In this document: one piece after another, positions 6,026 through 7,627 of the stretch | How positions within the stretch are numbered: the first letter of the stretch is position 1 | Layout: the number at the start of each line of letters is the position of its first letter | DNA from: Oscillospiraceae bacterium | GTDB taxonomy: Bacteria; Bacillota; Clostridia; Oscillospirales; Ruminococcaceae | Direction: 5' to 3' | Assembly (NCBI GenBank): GCA_017472375.1 | Contig: JAFUQL010000165.1 | Location: 1-7,627 of the forward strand | DNA: 7,627 nucleotides | Notes under the pieces: generated by a model | Told to the model about the DNA's origin: nothing | Databases searched by the model: none | What the model saw: the letters and a program-made list of their open reading frames with translations, nothing else | Translations under genes and position numbers: made by a program

Positions 6026-7207
6026 TTAAGGGGTCTTGTCCTCACTGCTTCGCAGCACGAAATCCTCCTGACCGCTCAGGCCGTCCCGCGCCATCATGTT
6101 CTGCAGCACCTGGATGTCCGAATCCACGTCCAGCGCATCATCGGCGAACATGGTGTCAAGCTGGGCCTCAAAGCCCTCCACCAGAACGTCCATGGCCTCC
6201 TCGATCTTCCGCTTGGACTGGCCGATGACCTCGCCCTCCACGCCCTGCCGGTCGAACTGGCTGTAGGCGTTCAGCAGCTTCAGGGCGGTGGGCAGGTAGT
6301 AGTCCATGAAGCGCCGCATCTTGGGCAGCTTGGAAGGATCCTCCTCCACCAGCGCGAAGATCTTGGCGGTCACGGTCTCAAGGCGGGTGATCTTACTGCT
6401 CATCTCCTCGCCGGGGATGGCATCGTTCACCTCGCGCAGCTGCCGCAGGATGGCCTCATACTGGGTCTCGCTCTCCTTCACCGGGGCAGCTTCGCGGATG
6501 GGCTCCGCGGGGGCAGGGGCTTCGCCCCGCACCACCAGCGTATCGGTGCGCATATCCAGGTAGGCACCCTCGCCGAACAGGCCGTCGTCCACCGCTTTCT
6601 GCAGTTCCTTGCGGGTCTTGGCAAGGCGCATGGGCACAGCGGCCGCGATCTCAGCCACATCCATATGGTCCTTGTCGCCCACGATGGCCTTCATCTTGTT
6701 GCGCAGGCTCTTACGCTGGCGGCCCCACCGGCCACCCAGGAACATGGCGATGCCGCTGGCCATCCAGCTGATGGAGGCCAGGATGTCCACCACGTCGTAC
6801 CGGTCAAAACCGTACAGGATGCCGTACTGCAGGGGCTCGCCGATGGTGATCAGGCCCACCGCCGCGGCCACACAGCCCGCCACGGTCAGCCAGAACGTCC
6901 AGTCATGGGGCTTTTTGGCCTTTTTTGCCTTCGCCTTCTTGCTGGAGGCGGGGCCGGTGCCAGCAGCATTCTCGTAGGGAGCTTCGTAATAATTGGACGG
7001 TGCCTGCTGGGCCTGCTGGCGGCGCTTCTGCGCCAGACTGCGGGCCAGATCCGGGCCCCAGATGCGGTAGGCGATCAGGCCCAGACCCACCGGCCAGCCG
7101 ATGCAGATGCCGATGAAAATGGCAAACCCGGACACGTCCCGCCCGTTGTTGAAGGGCAGCGGCTCGTTGTAGTCCCCGTTGTCGTAGCTGTAATAGTCCT
7201 TGGACAT
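6026..7207 (-). CDS. XpaC-family (5-bromo-4-chloroindolyl phosphate hydrolysis family) membrane protein
   Basis: This 393-residue protein starts at an ATG 7 nt after AAAGGAG (7215-7221). The N-terminus is Tyr/Asn/Asp-rich (1-24). Three hydrophobic segments follow at about 25-48, 103-122 and 138-158. A basic KKAKAKKAKK stretch lies at 90-99 and a helix-turn-type segment at about 176-226 (MDVAEIAAAV, then a DDGLF turn). The C-terminal half (about 245-375) is a charged helical domain typical of the XpaC family, with KITRLE, RRFMDYYLPTALKLLNAY and a final QVLQNMMARDGL. Despite the family name, a phosphatase active site is not evident. The proteins are thought to act at the membrane and are often encoded next to TelA-like toxic-anion-resistance proteins. 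No telA is visible here; the gene is monocistronic, with its own promoter and terminator. Function unknown. Confidence 0.85.
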   Translation of the reverse strand: MSKDYYSYDNGDYNEPLPFNNGRDVSGFAIFIGICIGWPVGLGLIAYRIWGPDLARSLAQKRRQQAQQAPSNYYEAPYENAAGTGPASSKKAKAKKAKKPHDWTFWLTVAGCVAAAVGLITIGEPLQYGILYGFDRYDVVDILASISWMASGIAMFLGGRWGRQRKSLRNKMKAIVGDKDHMDVAEIAAAVPMRLAKTRKELQKAVDDGLFGEGAYLDMRTDTLVVRGEAPAPAEPIREAAPVKESETQYEAILRQLREVNDAIPGEEMSSKITRLETVTAKIFALVEEDPSKLPKMRRFMDYYLPTALKLLNAYSQFDRQGVEGEVIGQSKRKIEEAMDVLVEGFEAQLDTMFADDALDVDSDIQVLQNMMARDGLSGQEDFVLRSSEDKTP

Positions 7208-7282
7208 GGCAGTTCTCCTTTGGCCGAAATGGCGGCCTGTATCTCAGCAGGGCGGCATCCCCGCTGCACTTTGCTATAGAAA

Positions 7283-7311
7283 ATTATAACACGCCCGCCG
7301 GGCTTTGTACA
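7283..7311 (-). promoter_or_regulatory. Extended -10 promoter of the XpaC-family gene
   Basis: On the - strand a perfect TATAAT -10 box (7283-7288) is preceded by TGT, giving an extended -10 (TGnTATAAT). TGTACA (7306-7311) sits 17 bp upstream as a four-of-six -35 match. Transcription should start near 7276, leaving a leader of about 70 nt. That leader contains two small inverted repeats: 7222-7237 (GGCCG and CGGCC, just before the ribosome binding site) and about 7244-7265. Confidence 0.8.
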
Positions 7312-7359
7312 CTGTTTCGCCGCAGGACTGCAAAAGTCACACCGGGCGGCGGCCTGCAC

Positions 7360-7398
7360 AAAAAAGGCCGGCCCCGTCCCGCAGGGAGCAGCCCGGCC
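7360..7398 (-). terminator. Probable intrinsic terminator of the DUF5662-like gene
   Basis: On the - strand a 6-bp GC-only stem (7393-7398 with 7366-7371) carries an inner 4-bp stem (7384-7387 with 7377-7380) across a mismatched internal loop. It is followed by six T (7360-7365). It starts 15 bp after the upstream gene's stop codon. The stem is imperfect, but position and T run fit termination. Confidence 0.7.
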
Positions 7399-7413
7399 CG
7401 CGCGCTGGGGCGC

Positions 7414-7627
7414 TCACTTGCCCAGCACCGTGTGTTTGATGTAGTCCAGGGTCACGTCCTCGCCCTCGTCCCGCAGCATCAGCAGAAGCTGCTCCAGCAG
7501 GGCGCGGGTCTCGGGGTGCAGCAGATAGTGGCGGCGGCTCTTTTCGTAGTAGGCCCAGGCATCGCCGTCCTGATAGGCATCGCCCCGGTAGATTCGGCTG
7601 GCCGCCAGCCGGTCACAGACCATCTCA
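7414..7627 (-). CDS. C-terminal part of a DUF5662-like protein (5' end outside window)
   Basis: The frame is open from the window edge to TGA 7414-7416 and gives about 70 residues. The ATG at 7623 is internal, since a Glu codon precedes it and the frame continues. Visible features are an E-M-V-C-D-R-L-A-A-S segment, a YYEKSRRHYLLHPET segment and a leucine-rich final helix, LLEQLLLMLRDEGEDV. This pattern recalls, from memory, the C-terminus of DUF5662 proteins, small proteins of Firmicutes and their phages with a conserved His/Asp-rich N-terminal part that is not in view here. Function is unknown. It has its own terminator and so is transcribed separately from the XpaC-family gene. Confidence 0.6.
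   Translation of the reverse strand, partial: EMVCDRLAASRIYRGDAYQDGDAWAYYEKSRRHYLLHPETRALLEQLLLMLRDEGEDVTLDYIKHTVLGK

Noticed and set aside
6005..7279. 424-codon open frame on the + strand across the XpaC-family gene
   Set aside because: It is antisense to a gene with clear membrane segments, promoter, ribosome binding site and terminator. Its translation is H/G/L/Q-rich and lacks recognisable domains.

Overview
The window looks like chromosome from a strictly anaerobic, GC-rich gut Firmicute of the Oscillospiraceae (Faecalibacterium / Gemmiger / Subdoligranulum type). This is inferred from strong AAAGGAG-type ribosome binding sites, G/C-ending codon use, an oxygen-sensitive-lifestyle redox protein (flavin reductase fused to rubredoxins), and XpaC-like and DUF5662-like proteins. 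No RNA gene, CRISPR array, insertion sequence or phage gene was found.

Left block, + strand, 1-4062, ending at a strong terminator (4090-4132). It holds the 3' end of a coiled-coil protein gene (1-214), a second and paralogous coiled-coil protein (256-1158), a VWA-like / putative metallopeptidase protein (1184-2530), and a MoxR-type AAA+ ATPase gene (2527-4062). The ATPase gene is cut by a single in-frame TAA at 3190-3192, leaving a 221-residue AAA+ part and a 288-residue C-terminal part. The genes are tightly packed (26 bp, then a 4-bp overlap), so they are almost certainly one operon. The VWA + MoxR pair is a known chaperone-like architecture. The tandem coiled-coil proteins are its uncharacterised companions and are visibly less GC-rich.

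Middle block, - strand, 5782 down to 4192. A flavin-reductase-like protein carrying two nearly identical rubredoxin domains is followed 64 bp downstream by a short-chain dehydrogenase/reductase with a complete catalytic tetrad. A clear sigma70-type promoter (TTGAAA-17-TATAGT) lies upstream, with a weak Fur/PerR-like dyad over the predicted start site. The two genes look like one redox operon that converges on the left operon and shares its terminator.

Right block, - strand. A three-TM XpaC-family membrane protein (6026-7207) has its own near-consensus promoter (7283-7311) and terminator (5963-6012). Beyond it is the C-terminal part of a DUF5662-like protein (7414-7627, cut by the window edge) with its own terminator.

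Most worth a second look: the in-frame stop in an otherwise intact ATPase, the HxxxH (Gln for Glu) change in the metallopeptidase-like motif of its VWA partner, the tandem coiled-coil paralogs beside them, and the recent-looking 138-bp duplication that gives a double-rubredoxin flavoprotein.
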